Shown here in pieces: positions 17,773-27,226 of a DNA stretch of 64,000 nucleotides. This DNA comes from Nitrosospira multiformis (GTDB lineage Bacteria; Pseudomonadota; Gammaproteobacteria; Burkholderiales; Nitrosomonadaceae), in assembly GCF_003050865.1 (NCBI RefSeq), contig NZ_QAOK01000012.1, positions 1-64,000 on the forward strand, read 5' to 3'. How positions within the stretch are numbered: position 1 is the stretch's first letter; each line of letters begins with the position of its first letter. The translations under genes were made by a program, and so were the position numbers. Below the pieces are notes generated by a model. It was not told the origin of the DNA, searched no databases, and saw nothing but the letters and a program-made list of their open reading frames with translations.

Positions 17773-18859
17773 GCCACCAGCGCACCACTCGCTGTTATTG
17801 AACGCGCTTATTAACCCAGCGTCTCTGGTTGAATATAATGCGACAAAATGGGAGCTATTATTACGATCGGCGAGAAAGGTGAAGCTACTGGGTCGCCTTG
17901 CGATAGAGCTCAAAAATAGAGGGCTTCTGGATCATATTCCATTACGGGCGGCAAATCTACTGCAATCCAGCCTCATTCAGGTAAAGAGACTACAGCAAAT
18001 CACACACTGGGAATTGAACCGGATTTCGTGGGCACTAAAGGATACGGGCGCACCGGTCGTCGCCCTGAAGGGGGTTGCTTATTCTCTTGCTGGAGTGCCT
18101 GAATCAGACGGTCGAATTTATGTTGATCTGGACATCATGGTTCCAAAAGATCGGTTATCAGACGTTGAATCAACACTGACGAAGAAAGGATGGGTGCATC
18201 ATCATAAGCTTTCCGCCTATGATGAACATTACTATCGTGCATGGAGCCATGAAATACCACCCCTGGTTCATTCTGAGCGAGAAACGGAAGTCGATATCCA
18301 TCACACGCTCTCCCCGCCGACAAGCAGGTTGGAAATAAATACCGGTTTGCTATTGAGTGCTGCTGTGGCAGTCGGCAATTCCGGCTACAGGATCCTCTGC
18401 CCGGTCGACATGGTGCTCCACTGCGCTGTTAACTTGTTCCAGAATAATGAGCTGGCAGATGATTTGCGCGATTTACTCGATATTCACGACCTATTGCTGT
18501 TTTTCAGTAAAAATGAAAAGGACTTCTGGAAAAAATTAATAGAACGTGCAAATCAGTTGAGTCTTGGCAGGTCTCTTTTTTATGGGCTGTACTTCAGCCG
18601 TTTCATTTTTCAAACGCCGATTCCTGAAAATTTGGAAAACGATCTGAATGAAAAGCCCAATCCGCTTTCACGAAGGATCATGCATTACCTCGTTCCACAA
18701 GCGTTATTCCCATTGCATCCGGACAAACATTCCAGGCATGCTCTGGTAGCTCGTTCATTGCTGTATCTGCGCAGTCACTGGATACGGATGCCAATTCACC
18801 TTTTAGTCCCGCATCTTGCGTATAAAACTTATTTATCAATATTCCCAGCAAAGCAGTAG
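17762..18859 (+). CDS. Nucleotidyltransferase family protein (PF14907-like)
   Basis: A 365-residue protein with the NTP_transf_5 pattern: ALKGVAYSLAG at residues 101-111, then IYVDLDIMVPKD with the acidic pair Asp122 and Asp124, and the C-terminal LHCAVNLFQN and LDIHDLLLFF helices. The family is predicted to transfer nucleotides but has no proven substrate. The 11-base overlap with the HprK-like gene shows tight coupling. It is the last gene of the cassette; the next feature is the tRNA-Arg gene on the other strand. Confidence 0.82.
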   Translation: MTYKPPAHHSLLLNALINPASLVEYNATKWELLLRSARKVKLLGRLAIELKNRGLLDHIPLRAANLLQSSLIQVKRLQQITHWELNRISWALKDTGAPVVALKGVAYSLAGVPESDGRIYVDLDIMVPKDRLSDVESTLTKKGWVHHHKLSAYDEHYYRAWSHEIPPLVHSERETEVDIHHTLSPPTSRLEINTGLLLSAAVAVGNSGYRILCPVDMVLHCAVNLFQNNELADDLRDLLDIHDLLLFFSKNEKDFWKKLIERANQLSLGRSLFYGLYFSRFIFQTPIPENLENDLNEKPNPLSRRIMHYLVPQALFPLHPDKHSRHALVARSLLYLRSHWIRMPIHLLVPHLAYKTYLSIFPAKQ

Positions 18860-19131
18860 GCGCCTCCGCTGAAAAGTTGATGCCGAACGATGAAACCCGC
18901 GAAGGTGAAATCCGGAGCGTGGAATTAAGCACGAATCGAGCGAACTACTGGACTGTACATTCGTCATTTTCTCAGTAGAGTTCCGCCGATTCGTTCTCAC
19001 CGATATATTTGGAGGTGAGGTAAACCAGATTATAGGAAGCATGCCGCAGCTGAACATTGGTGTTTCTCTGCTCATCTGCTTGACGGCTCTTCAAGGTCTT
19101 ACCGGATTTTTCTATGGGTGAAACAAGAAAA

Positions 19132-19208
19132 TGGCGCGCCCAACACGATTCGAACGTGTGACCCCCGCCTTCGGAGGGCGGTACTCTATCCAGCTGAGCT
19201 ATGGGCGC
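19132..19208 (-). tRNA. tRNA-Arg (CCG)
   Basis: The minus strand folds as a cloverleaf: acceptor arms GCGCCCA/TGGGCGC, D arm with AGCTCAGCTGGATAGAG, anticodon stem CCGCC/GGCGG around CTCCGAA (anticodon CCG, reading CGG), and T loop GTTCGAATC. CCA is encoded at 19132-19134. It lies at the end of the HPr-rel-A cassette, a location common for integration of foreign DNA. Confidence 0.95.
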
Positions 19209-19238
19209 GGATGAAAGGCATTTTTGAATCGGGCGCAT

Positions 19239-19268
19239 AGGATAACGCTTTTTAACCGCTCCGTCCAA
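19239..19268 (-). promoter_or_regulatory. Candidate promoter of tRNA-Arg(CCG)
   Basis: On the minus strand TTGGAC (complement of 19263-19268) and TATCCT (complement of 19239-19244) are separated by 18 bases. The tRNA begins 30 bases further on. Both hexamers match sigma-70 elements moderately well. Confidence 0.5.
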
Positions 19269-19309
19269 CCTGAATAAAACCGCTTTTGCTTGAATACGTG
19301 AATCTATAC

Positions 19310-19332
19310 AATAAACGTTTTTAACGTTTATT
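19310..19332. repeat. Perfect inverted repeat before the cytochrome c gene
   Basis: AATAAACGTT (19310-19319) and AACGTTTATT (19323-19332) are exact reverse complements around a TTT spacer. The repeat ends 14 bases before the GTG start and abuts the GGGGAG ribosome-binding site, so it could be an operator or an mRNA hairpin acting on translation. Confidence 0.6.
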
Positions 19333-19346
19333 ACTGGGGAGTTATT

Positions 19347-19901
19347 GTGAGCGACGTTGAAGATGAAGGACATTCCACGCCTATCCAGACACCGGGCCAG
19401 TTGATTGTTGTCGTCCTGGCCGCTTTCATAGTTCCAGTCGTTGTTTTATCACTCATCGGACGATTTGCCGTTGAAAGCTCGGTGGATCCAAACAGTCCTG
19501 CTTTTTCGGAAGAAGCCGTAGCGAAGCGTCTTCATCCGGTGGGCAAGCTGGTGATTGCAGGCGATTCCACCCAACCCCAGGCGCAAGCAGGGGAAGGCGC
19601 AGTCTTGGCTGCGACCGCTCCGGCAACCGCCAGCGCCGCTCCTGCGGCGGAAGGCCCGGCGGAAAAAGCCAAGACAATTTACACCGCTAGTTGCGCCGCC
19701 TGTCACGCCACCGGCGCCGCCGGTGCCCCCAAAGTGGGAGACAATGCAGCATGGGCGCCCCGCATCAAGACAGGCACGGAGACGCTTTATACCAGCGCAT
19801 TGAAAGGCAAGAATGCCATGCCGCCCAAAGGTGGAAACGCGGGACTGTCTGATGACGACGTCAAAGCCGTGGTCGACTACATGGTCAGCCAGTCCAAATG
19901 A
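19347..19901 (+). CDS. Membrane-anchored c-type cytochrome (cytochrome c5-like)
   Basis: The 184-residue protein starts with GTG behind a GGGGAG ribosome-binding site. One N-terminal transmembrane helix lies at about residues 18-38, then an Ala/Pro-rich linker (about 85-105), then a class I cytochrome domain with CAACH at residues 116-120 and the axial Met158 in AMPPKGG. It is likely held in the inner membrane with its heme in the periplasm, carrying electrons between respiratory complexes. A strong terminator follows. Confidence 0.9.
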   Translation: MSDVEDEGHSTPIQTPGQLIVVVLAAFIVPVVVLSLIGRFAVESSVDPNSPAFSEEAVAKRLHPVGKLVIAGDSTQPQAQAGEGAVLAATAPATASAAPAAEGPAEKAKTIYTASCAACHATGAAGAPKVGDNAAWAPRIKTGTETLYTSALKGKNAMPPKGGNAGLSDDDVKAVVDYMVSQSK

Positions 19902-19936
19902 CCTGCTGAGAAGTTGAAGGTGGAGCGGGATGCGGC

Positions 19937-19972
19937 GGGCGATAGGGAGAATTTCATATCGCCCTTGTTTTT
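19937..19972 (+). terminator. Rho-independent terminator after the cytochrome c gene
   Basis: GGGCGATA (19937-19944) pairs with TATCGCCC (19957-19964) across a 12-base loop and is followed by TTGTTTTTC. Confidence 0.8.
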
Positions 19973-20032
19973 CTCAAGGTAACTCAGTTTATTTCGTTGC
20001 CTTCAGCCTGTTGGCAATCGTCTTTCCATCTC

Positions 20033-20860
20033 ATGGCCATTTACGCAATCGGTGACTTGCAAGGTTGCTATCGGGAATTCCGGGAACTCCTCGACCTGGT
20101 CCGTTTCGACGAAACGAAAGACAAGCTGTGGCTGGTGGGAGACCTGGTCAACCGCGGTCCGGACTCGCTCTCGGTATTGCGCTTCATAAAAGAGCTGAAC
20201 GATTCCGCAATAATGGTACTGGGCAATCATGATCTGCATCTGCTCATGGTTGCGGAAGGGTGCGCGGAGCTAAACCGAAGCGATACCTTGCAGAACATCC
20301 TCGATGCACCCGATCGGGATGAACTGCTCGATTGGCTGCGGCAACAGAAGCTGTTGCATGTGGACGGAAACTACGTCATGGTGCACGCTGGCCTGTTGCC
20401 TTCCTGGAGTGTCGAACAGGCGCAAGCGCTTGCTGCGCTGGTAGAGAGCGCCTTACGGGGAAGCGAATTCCATGAATTTTGCCGTCAGATGTACGGGAAC
20501 CGGCCGGATCATTGGAATGAAACCCTCAACGGGTATGAACGGCTGCGTGTAATCGTCAATGCCATGACACGCATGCGAGTCTGTACTCCCCATGGAAGAA
20601 TGGATTTTGCCCATAAGGGTTCGGTCAAGGACATTCCTCCCGGCTATTTGCCCTGGTTCGATGCCCCGGAGCGAGCCAGCCGGAAGGCAACCGTCATCTG
20701 CGGTCACTGGTCAGCACTGGGTCTTGAGATCAGGAGCAATCTGATGGCCCTCGATACCGGGTGCTTATGGGGAGGCAGCCTTACGGCTGTTCGTCTAGAG
20801 GATCGGAAGGTTTTCCAGACGGCTTGTGGGGCAGGGGGAGCGACAAGGCGTTGGCAATAG
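20033..20860 (+). CDS. apaH: Bis(5'-nucleosyl)-tetraphosphatase, symmetrical
   Basis: From the ATG at 20033 the protein has 275 residues and begins MAIYAIGDLQGCYREF; the open frame upstream to 19997 adds no homology. Motifs of the metallophosphatase are GDLQGCY, GDLVNRGPDS and GNHDLHLL, with a later GHWSALG. It splits Ap4A into two ADP. The 3' end overlaps the convergent acyltransferase gene by 80 bases. Confidence 0.94.
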   Translation: MAIYAIGDLQGCYREFRELLDLVRFDETKDKLWLVGDLVNRGPDSLSVLRFIKELNDSAIMVLGNHDLHLLMVAEGCAELNRSDTLQNILDAPDRDELLDWLRQQKLLHVDGNYVMVHAGLLPSWSVEQAQALAALVESALRGSEFHEFCRQMYGNRPDHWNETLNGYERLRVIVNAMTRMRVCTPHGRMDFAHKGSVKDIPPGYLPWFDAPERASRKATVICGHWSALGLEIRSNLMALDTGCLWGGSLTAVRLEDRKVFQTACGAGGATRRWQ

Positions 20861-21596
20861 CGTGCTCCGCGCTTCGTGCAAGCTCGCGGCGATTTTTCCC
20901 ATGACTATCGATCGCCTCCGTAAAGACGAGTTCGACATCGATGTGCGGCTGACTCAATACTTGCCTTACCGATTCAAGTAATGAAATACGAAAGTATGCC
21001 GCAGCCTTGCTGATGTTACCGGCCATGTCGGTATAGCGGATTGCCACCGGATGCAGCATCGCCGACACGCTCACCGCAGGTTGCAGCAACGAGGCATGGA
21101 AATGATGGAGTATGGTGCCGTCGCTGGTGCCACCCTCAGGAAATACCGCTACCCGATCGCCATTGTTGAGCGCCTCTGCAATGTGGTCGTTTATTCTGGC
21201 CGTGTCTCTGCGCTTCGTGCGCTCGATGAACAAGGTACCCACATTATTGCTCAGCCAACCAAACAGGGGCCAGCCCCGGATTTCAGATTTTGCGACAAAC
21301 CGGGCCGGGCATACGCTGATAATCGAATACACATCCAGCCAGGATACATGATTGGCCGCCAGCATTACGCGCTGTGTTTCCGCGACAGGCAATATGCCTT
21401 GATGGCGCACTCTGACTCCCAGAATTGAAAGAAGCCGCGCTGACCATTTTTGCGCCATGCATCTCTGGGTCCTTTGACCGACATGCGGATAGATCGCGGA
21501 TTGAATCAATCCGGAAGCGATGTGAAGCAGAAGGCGAATCCAGCGTACTGCTCTTGTCAGCTGGCTGGCGGTGAGACTGGTTGTAACGTTGGGCAT
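20781..21596 (-). CDS. Lysophospholipid (1-acylglycerol-3-phosphate) acyltransferase
   Basis: A 271-residue PlsC-family protein. The catalytic H-x4-D motif is NHVSWLD (His83, Asp88), the substrate-binding region includes KSEIRGWPLFG, and VFPEGGTSDG (about residues 151-160) is the third block. An N-terminal amphipathic or membrane helix is at about 15-35. It makes phosphatidic acid from lysophosphatidic acid at the inner membrane. It is the last gene in the minus-strand run starting at gcvT, but 84 bases separate it from the preceding lipoprotein gene, so it may be independent. Confidence 0.88.
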   Translation of the reverse strand: MPNVTTSLTASQLTRAVRWIRLLLHIASGLIQSAIYPHVGQRTQRCMAQKWSARLLSILGVRVRHQGILPVAETQRVMLAANHVSWLDVYSIISVCPARFVAKSEIRGWPLFGWLSNNVGTLFIERTKRRDTARINDHIAEALNNGDRVAVFPEGGTSDGTILHHFHASLLQPAVSVSAMLHPVAIRYTDMAGNISKAAAYFRISLLESVRQVLSQPHIDVELVFTEAIDSHGKNRRELARSAEHAIANALSLPLPHKPSGKPSDPLDEQP

Positions 21597-21680
21597 GCCG
21601 TAATATTAGCGCATTCCGGACACGGGAATCCAAGCAACCGGAAGCTGGGGTTCACATCTCTTGCCTAGTACCAAGGTCAT

Positions 21681-22139
21681 CTAATGGGTAACGCGGGAGA
21701 CTCCGCCACCCGATAAAATCCTTACCCGTTCGCCAGGCCTGAATTCTTCGTCGGCTGCCTGCATGATGGCAACAAGGGAACCGTTGTCGAGTCTCACCGT
21801 AATTTCAACTCCCTTCCGGCCGGTTACACCTTCCTCCGCCACCTGGCCGAGCAGACCTCCGCCCACTGCTCCGGCAAGGGCTCCCAGGGCGCCGAGCCAC
21901 CCATGTGCAATCTGAGCGCCACCGATTCCACCGGCGACACCCCCTGCTACTGTCCCGAGGCCGCTACGCGTGCCTTCCAGTCTTACTTCACGCACGCTTT
22001 CGACCACACCCGTTCGCACGCTCTGCTCCTGCCGCGCCTCGCCGCGAGCATAGTCGCTTCCCCCTTGTCCTGCAACGCAGCCGTTCAAAAGCACCGCACC
22101 TGAGCAGAGGAAGGTTATGGCTAAAATGTGCTGTTTCAT
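21681..22139 (-). CDS. Glycine-zipper outer membrane lipoprotein (SlyB/Pcp-like)
   Basis: A 152-residue lipoprotein with the lipobox LLNGC at about residues 17-21. The middle part carries repeated GxxxG patterns (GTVAGGVAGGIGG and GAVGGGLLG), the glycine-zipper 2TM domain, followed by a small C-terminal domain with ITVRLDNG. Members span or line the outer membrane and support its integrity. It begins 14 bases after the PfkB kinase gene on the same strand and so is probably in the same transcript. Confidence 0.88.
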   Translation of the reverse strand: MKQHILAITFLCSGAVLLNGCVAGQGGSDYARGEARQEQSVRTGVVESVREVRLEGTRSGLGTVAGGVAGGIGGAQIAHGWLGALGALAGAVGGGLLGQVAEEGVTGRKGVEITVRLDNGSLVAIMQAADEEFRPGERVRILSGGGVSRVTH

Positions 22140-22153
22140 TGCGACCTCTCATT

Positions 22154-23089
22154 CTATAGAATGCGATTGCCGAAAACCTCAAAGTAGCGCTGGTCGATCT
22201 CATCCCGGGTGAAGCGGTGGTTCTGTCCCCCACGCTGGCCAATTTTCAGTGCCCCCATGAGTGAACCGAGCTGCCCAGCACTTTGCCAATCCATTCCCTT
22301 GGCGATTCCATAAAGCAAGCCTGCCCGATATGCATCGCCACAACCGGTGGGGTCGACCACTCTATCCGGCTTAACGCACGGGATCTCGATCTGTTGACCG
22401 TCCGCGTAAACTGTCGATCCTTGTGCGCCCTTTGTGACAATCAATCCCTTTACAAGTTTCGCCAGCGCCTCCATCGTGAGGCCGGTTCGTTCCTGCAGCA
22501 ACTGCCCCTCATAATCGTTGGTGGCGACATAGTCCGCCTTATGGATGAAATCGATCAACTCCTCGCCATTGAACATGGGCAGTCCCTGGCCAGGGTCGAA
22601 CATGAAGGGAACACCTGCTTCATGAAACTCGCGTGCATGCTGCAACATGCCGTCACGCCCGTCGGGCGCCACGATGCCGAGGCTCACGTTTTCCGCAGCA
22701 GCGATGTGATTTTCATGCGAACTGTTCATTGCTCCCGGATGAAAAGCGGTTATCTGGTTGTCGGCCAGATCCGTGGTGATGAACGCCTGGGCAGTGAATG
22801 AGCCTTGCACGTGCCGTATATGTGTTTGCGCCAGATTCAGACCTGAAAGGCGTTCCGCATACGGCTGATAATCATCCCCCACCGTTGCCATAATGAGGGG
22901 AGAACCTCCCATCATCTGTAAATTGTAGGCGATATTGCCGGCACAGCCGCCAAATTCCCTGCGCATATCCGGCACCAGGAAAGCAACGTTCAGTATATGA
23001 ATTTTTTCCGGCAGGATATGGTTCCTGAAATGATCGCCGAACACCATAATGGTGTCATAGGCGATGGAGCCGCAAATGAGTGTATGCAT
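22154..23089 (-). CDS. PfkB family carbohydrate/nucleoside kinase
   Basis: A 311-residue ribokinase-fold protein. The N-terminal CGSIAYDTI strand, the GGCAGNIAYNL substrate-binding segment, and the C-terminal anion-hole motif VVDPTGCGDAYRAGLL with the catalytic Asp are all present. The closest type by eye is the adenosine-kinase-like group common in betaproteobacteria; the substrate is not certain. It starts 26 bases after gcvPB and is likely cotranscribed with the glycine cleavage genes. Confidence 0.85.
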   Translation of the reverse strand: MHTLICGSIAYDTIMVFGDHFRNHILPEKIHILNVAFLVPDMRREFGGCAGNIAYNLQMMGGSPLIMATVGDDYQPYAERLSGLNLAQTHIRHVQGSFTAQAFITTDLADNQITAFHPGAMNSSHENHIAAAENVSLGIVAPDGRDGMLQHAREFHEAGVPFMFDPGQGLPMFNGEELIDFIHKADYVATNDYEGQLLQERTGLTMEALAKLVKGLIVTKGAQGSTVYADGQQIEIPCVKPDRVVDPTGCGDAYRAGLLYGIAKGMDWQSAGQLGSLMGALKIGQRGGQNHRFTRDEIDQRYFEVFGNRIL

Positions 23090-23115
23090 GGGAAGCGCCC
23101 GGAAAGTCTGAATCG

Positions 23116-24624
23116 TTAAGCTACGCTTACGCTTGGGATTGCGGTGAGGGTTTCAGTCCTGGTTACGCTTATGTTGCGCGTGGGTGCTTTCCAGGCCAGA
23201 TCCGGCTCGCGCGCGGCCTTTACGTCATCCAGCCGGCGGACGGGCGTGGTATGAGGGGCGTTTTTCACCAAGTCCGGCTGCGTATGGGCTTCCTCCAGGA
23301 TTTCCTTCATTGCTGTTACGAAGGCGTCCAGCGTCTCCTTCGATTCGGTTTCGGCCGGTTCAATCAGCAGGCATTCCGGCACGAGGAGCGGAAAATAGGT
23401 CGTTGGGGCATGGTAACCCTTATCAAGCAGACGCTTGGCGAGGTTCATCGCGGTGATGCCGGTTTTTTCCTTCAGATCCTTCAGGGTAACGATAAATTCA
23501 TGGCTGGCCCTGCGGTTGGGATAGGCGATCTCGAAACCCGCCTTTCGCAGTTCCGCCATGAGGTAGTTGGCGTTGAGCGCCGCAAACTCGGCCACTCGAT
23601 GCATGCCTTCCGCCCCGAGCAGGCGTACGTACACATAGGCGCGCAACAGAACGCCTGCGTTCCCCATGTGCGCCGAAAGTCTTCCGATCGATTGAGGTAT
23701 CTCCTTCTCCGTTTGCCAGCGATAGGTCCCGTTTTCAAATGCCACGATAGGCACAGGCATAAACGGCAACAGTCGCGGGGCGACCCCCACCGGAGCCGAG
23801 CCGGGGCCTCCGCCGCCATGCGGGGTGGAAAACGTCTTGTGAAGATTGATGTGAATGACGTCAAAGCCCATGTCGCCTGGCTTGACCTTGCCAAGTATGG
23901 CGTTCAGGTTTGCGCCATCGTAATAGAGCAATCCACCTGCTTGATGAACAATCCTGCTCATCTCGGCGACATTCTCTTCAAATACACCGAGCGTGGAAGG
24001 GTTGGTCAGCATCAGCCCGGCTGTCTTCGGACCGACCGCTGCTTTCAGGGCAGCCATGTCCACATTACCTTCCTTGTCGGTGGCAATCTCCACGACCTTG
24101 TAGCCGCACATGACCGCTGTGGCAGGATTAGTGCCATGCGCCGCGTCCGGAACGATGATTTCGGTTCGGGCGGTGTCCCCCCGCGACTCATGATAGGCGC
24201 GTATCATCGCGATCCCGATCAGCTCGCCCTGTGCGCCCGCCATTGGCGTAAGGCTTACCCCGGCCATACCGGTTACATCTTTCAGAATTTCCTGCAGCTC
24301 GTACATGCACGCAAGAAATCCTTGACCTGTGCTTTCCGGCGATCTGGGATGGCGGGCCAGAAACTGGGGCAGCATCGCAAGTGAATTGCACGCCCTCGGG
24401 TTGTACTTCATCGTGCAGGAACCCAACGGATAAAAATGCGTGTCTATCGAAAAATTCTTTTGCGACAGCCGTGTGTAGTGGCGCACCGCGTCCATCTCGG
24501 ACACTTCCGGCAGCAGCGGCAGGGTTTTGCGCAACAGCTTCTCCGGAATATCCATTGCTTCCGCAGCTTTCGGAGATTGGGAATAATTGCGCCGGCCAGG
24601 GCGAGAATGTTCAAATATCAGCAT
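23116..24624 (-). CDS. gcvPB: Glycine dehydrogenase (decarboxylating), subunit 2
   Basis: A 502-residue protein forming the C-terminal half of glycine decarboxylase (P-protein) in organisms with a split enzyme. Features include [14 protein letters not shown], the pyridoxal-phosphate region [16 protein letters not shown], and GVAPRLLPF. It decarboxylates glycine and hands the aminomethyl group to lipoylated GcvH, together with GcvPA. In this operon the two halves are separated by tpx. Confidence 0.95.
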   Translation of the reverse strand: MLIFEHSRPGRRNYSQSPKAAEAMDIPEKLLRKTLPLLPEVSEMDAVRHYTRLSQKNFSIDTHFYPLGSCTMKYNPRACNSLAMLPQFLARHPRSPESTGQGFLACMYELQEILKDVTGMAGVSLTPMAGAQGELIGIAMIRAYHESRGDTARTEIIVPDAAHGTNPATAVMCGYKVVEIATDKEGNVDMAALKAAVGPKTAGLMLTNPSTLGVFEENVAEMSRIVHQAGGLLYYDGANLNAILGKVKPGDMGFDVIHINLHKTFSTPHGGGGPGSAPVGVAPRLLPFMPVPIVAFENGTYRWQTEKEIPQSIGRLSAHMGNAGVLLRAYVYVRLLGAEGMHRVAEFAALNANYLMAELRKAGFEIAYPNRRASHEFIVTLKDLKEKTGITAMNLAKRLLDKGYHAPTTYFPLLVPECLLIEPAETESKETLDAFVTAMKEILEEAHTQPDLVKNAPHTTPVRRLDDVKAAREPDLAWKAPTRNISVTRTETLTAIPSVSVA

Positions 24625-24791
24625 GGGTTCAATCCGGTGTTTGCTAAGTGAATGTGGTGAAAGATATTGACAGGCAGGCGTCGCCTTCCTGTACCTCAGA
24701 GCTTGGGAGAAGGAAGGCGCCGCGCATTCCGCAGGCGCCGGATACCGATATCATCGACTGTCGCGACACGCATTCCATGTGCCTGTCCTGC

Positions 24792-25289
24792 TCAGGATTC
24801 CAGTGCCTTCAGCGCCGCGTCATAATCCGGCTCGTCCTTGATTTCCGGCACGAGCTGCGCATGGATGACCTTGTCGTTTTTATCCAGGACCACGACAGCC
24901 CGGGCCGTGATACCCGCAAGAGGGCTGTCCGTAATCGCCACCCCATAGTTTTCCATGAATTCCGAGCCGCGCATCGTGGAAAGCGGTACCACCTTGTCGA
25001 GTCCTTCCATGTCGCAAAAGCGGCTCATCGCGAAGGGCAGATCGGCAGCAATGATCAACACCACCGTGTTTTCCATGTTGCTGGCCTGCTCGTTGAACTT
25101 GCGCGTGGACATGGCGCAGACCGGGGTATCAAGACTGGGAACAATGTTGAGCACTTTTTTCTTGCCCGCAAAATCGGCCAGGGTGACATCTTTCAAATCC
25201 CTGTTTACCAGAGAAAAATCGGGTGCCTTGTCGCCTACCTTGGGAAAGGTTCCTTCAACTTTGATGGGGTTGCCGGCTAGAGTGACCAT
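24792..25289 (-). CDS. tpx: Thiol peroxidase
   Basis: A 165-residue atypical 2-Cys peroxiredoxin. The peroxidatic cysteine is Cys58 in [11 protein letters not shown] and the resolving cysteine is Cys92 in SRFCDMEGL, spaced as in Tpx. It reduces hydrogen and organic peroxides using thioredoxin. Its placement between gcvPA (55 bases upstream) and gcvPB (167 bases downstream), all on the same strand, puts a peroxidase inside the glycine cleavage operon. Confidence 0.95.
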   Translation of the reverse strand: MVTLAGNPIKVEGTFPKVGDKAPDFSLVNRDLKDVTLADFAGKKKVLNIVPSLDTPVCAMSTRKFNEQASNMENTVVLIIAADLPFAMSRFCDMEGLDKVVPLSTMRGSEFMENYGVAITDSPLAGITARAVVVLDKNDKVIHAQLVPEIKDEPDYDAALKALES

Positions 25290-25344
25290 ACTGTTTCTCC
25301 TTTATGATATGGGATGGGTGTTAAACGTCGATGGAAAATGGGTG

Positions 25345-26703
25345 CTATGAATTTCTGATGACATCGCCCAGTTGCGTGACGTAATTCTCCATGTCCGCAG
25401 ACGTCTTCGTTTCGGTTGCGCATACCAGCACGGCATCTCCCAGTTCCGGATAGTACTCCCTGAGATTGAGTCCACCCAATATCCGCCGGGCCTCGAGCGC
25501 CTGCAATACGCTGGCAGCGGGACGGGGCAGGGAGATAACCGCTTCATGGAACAGAGGGCCGTTGAACATTCTTTTCACCCCCTTCAGCCTTTCGAGTTTT
25601 TCCAGTAACGCTGCCGTGTTTGCATGCGATTGGGCAGCAGTCCGGCGCAAGCCTTCCGGACCCAGCAAGGCCAGATAGATGGTAGCCGCCGTGACCATGA
25701 GTCCCTGATTGGTACAAATATTGGAGGTGGCCTTGGACCGCCGGATGTGCTGTTCCCGCGCCTGGAGCGTAAGCACGAAGCCATCGCTGCCCTCCTGATC
25801 CGTCGTGCGACCGATAATGCGGCCCGGCATCTGGCGCACCAGGGGCTGCTTGCAGGCCATAAAACCGAAATACGGTCCCCCGCTGGACAAGGGAATGCCC
25901 AATGGCTGTCCTTCGCCGACGGCAATGTCTGCCCCTTTCTCCCCCCATTCGCCGGGCGGAGTCAGCATTGCCAGCGCCATGGGGTTTACAACGGCAATGG
26001 CAAAAGCATCTCTGCTCTGAGCCCAGTGGGTGAGGGTATCGACATCTTCGAGCACGCCGAAAAAGTTCGGCTGGGGAATCACGAGCGCTGCAAATTCTTC
26101 GCTGCCGAAGTTTTTCAGTCCGTCCAGGGAAGTCTGTCCGGACAGCTTGTCGTAGGGAATCTCCACCACCTCGATTCCCTGGTTTTTGACAATGGCGCGA
26201 ACCACGCTGCGATAGACCGGGTGAACGGTCTGCGGGATCAGAATCCGCCGCGAGGTCCGGTGCGAACGCACGGCCATCAGGGCGGCTTCCGCCAGGGCCG
26301 AAGCGCCGTCGTACATGCTGGCGTTGGAAACATCCATCCCCGTCAGCGACGCCATCATGGTCTGGTACTCATACAGCAATTGCAGGGTGCCCTGGCTGGC
26401 CTCCGCCTGATAGGGCGTATAAGAGGAGTAAAACTCCCCACGCGTGGCAATCTGCCAGACAGCCGCAGGAATATGGTGCTCATAAGCGCCCGCGCCGATG
26501 AAGTTCAGGTAGCGCCCATCCTGCTCGGCGCGCTCCAGCATCAAACGCGATATTTCCATTTCGCTCAAACCGGGCGGCACCCGCTTCAAGCTGCCGGTTT
26601 TCAGCGCAGGTGGAATCTCATCGAACAGCTCATCGATGCTGTTTGCGCCGATGCTCGCGAGCATGGCTTGTATATCTTCTTCAGTATGTGGAATGAACGG
26701 CAT
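25345..26703 (-). CDS. gcvPA: Glycine dehydrogenase (decarboxylating), subunit 1
   Basis: A 452-residue protein equal to the N-terminal half of the P-protein. It begins with the typical [15 protein letters not shown] and contains [25 protein letters not shown], and the SGGPYFGF and MPGRIIG segments. It pairs with GcvPB to form the active decarboxylase. The gene follows gcvH by 92 bases. Confidence 0.95.
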   Translation of the reverse strand: MPFIPHTEEDIQAMLASIGANSIDELFDEIPPALKTGSLKRVPPGLSEMEISRLMLERAEQDGRYLNFIGAGAYEHHIPAAVWQIATRGEFYSSYTPYQAEASQGTLQLLYEYQTMMASLTGMDVSNASMYDGASALAEAALMAVRSHRTSRRILIPQTVHPVYRSVVRAIVKNQGIEVVEIPYDKLSGQTSLDGLKNFGSEEFAALVIPQPNFFGVLEDVDTLTHWAQSRDAFAIAVVNPMALAMLTPPGEWGEKGADIAVGEGQPLGIPLSSGGPYFGFMACKQPLVRQMPGRIIGRTTDQEGSDGFVLTLQAREQHIRRSKATSNICTNQGLMVTAATIYLALLGPEGLRRTAAQSHANTAALLEKLERLKGVKRMFNGPLFHEAVISLPRPAASVLQALEARRILGGLNLREYYPELGDAVLVCATETKTSADMENYVTQLGDVIRNS

Positions 26704-26795
26704 GATTTGTTCCGTGAATCATCGGTGAGGCGTAAAAGGCAGGCGAAATGACGGCGGGAGAAACAGTCCCGTTTCATTTCCCTCAAGTGATTTGA

Positions 26796-27185
26796 TTAAT
26801 GATCTTCGCTTTCGAGCAGTTTCTGGTATCCGGCGGAATCGAGCAATTTTTCCAGGTCAGCGGTGTTTGCCGGCTTCAGTCTGAAAAGCCAGGCGGCATA
26901 AGCATCCTGGTTGATTTTTTCCGGAGCGGAGGCGAGCTCCTGATTGGCGGCAGTGACTTCCCCCGTAATCGGCGCGTAAACATCGGCCGCCGCCTTTACC
27001 GATTCAACTACGGCACATTCATCGCCTTGCTTGAGTTGGCGACCGACTGCGGGAGTTTCAACGAATACCATGTCCCCAAGCAACTCCTGAGCATGCGGGG
27101 TAATACCGATAGTTGCCGTGCCGTCATCTTCGAGACGCACCCATTCGTGAGATTTCGTGTATTTCAAATCATTCGGAATACTCAT
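26796..27185 (-). CDS. gcvH: Glycine cleavage system H protein
   Basis: A 129-residue lipoyl carrier. The lipoylation site is Lys64 in [15 protein letters not shown]; the N-terminal [12 protein letters not shown] and the [15 protein letters not shown] region are standard. It shuttles the aminomethyl group from the P-protein to the T-protein. It sits 41 bases after gcvT. Confidence 0.97.
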   Translation of the reverse strand: MSIPNDLKYTKSHEWVRLEDDGTATIGITPHAQELLGDMVFVETPAVGRQLKQGDECAVVESVKAAADVYAPITGEVTAANQELASAPEKINQDAYAAWLFRLKPANTADLEKLLDSAGYQKLLESEDH

Positions 27186-27226
27186 GTTTTTGCTCCAGAA
27201 TTAAATGATATTGCTTTGCCGTTTCA

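Noticed and set aside
20781-20860. 80-base convergent overlap of apaH and the acyltransferase gene, considered as a start or stop error
   Set aside because: The overlap is only of non-conserved C-terminal tails and both frames are intact, so it is a normal tail overlap.
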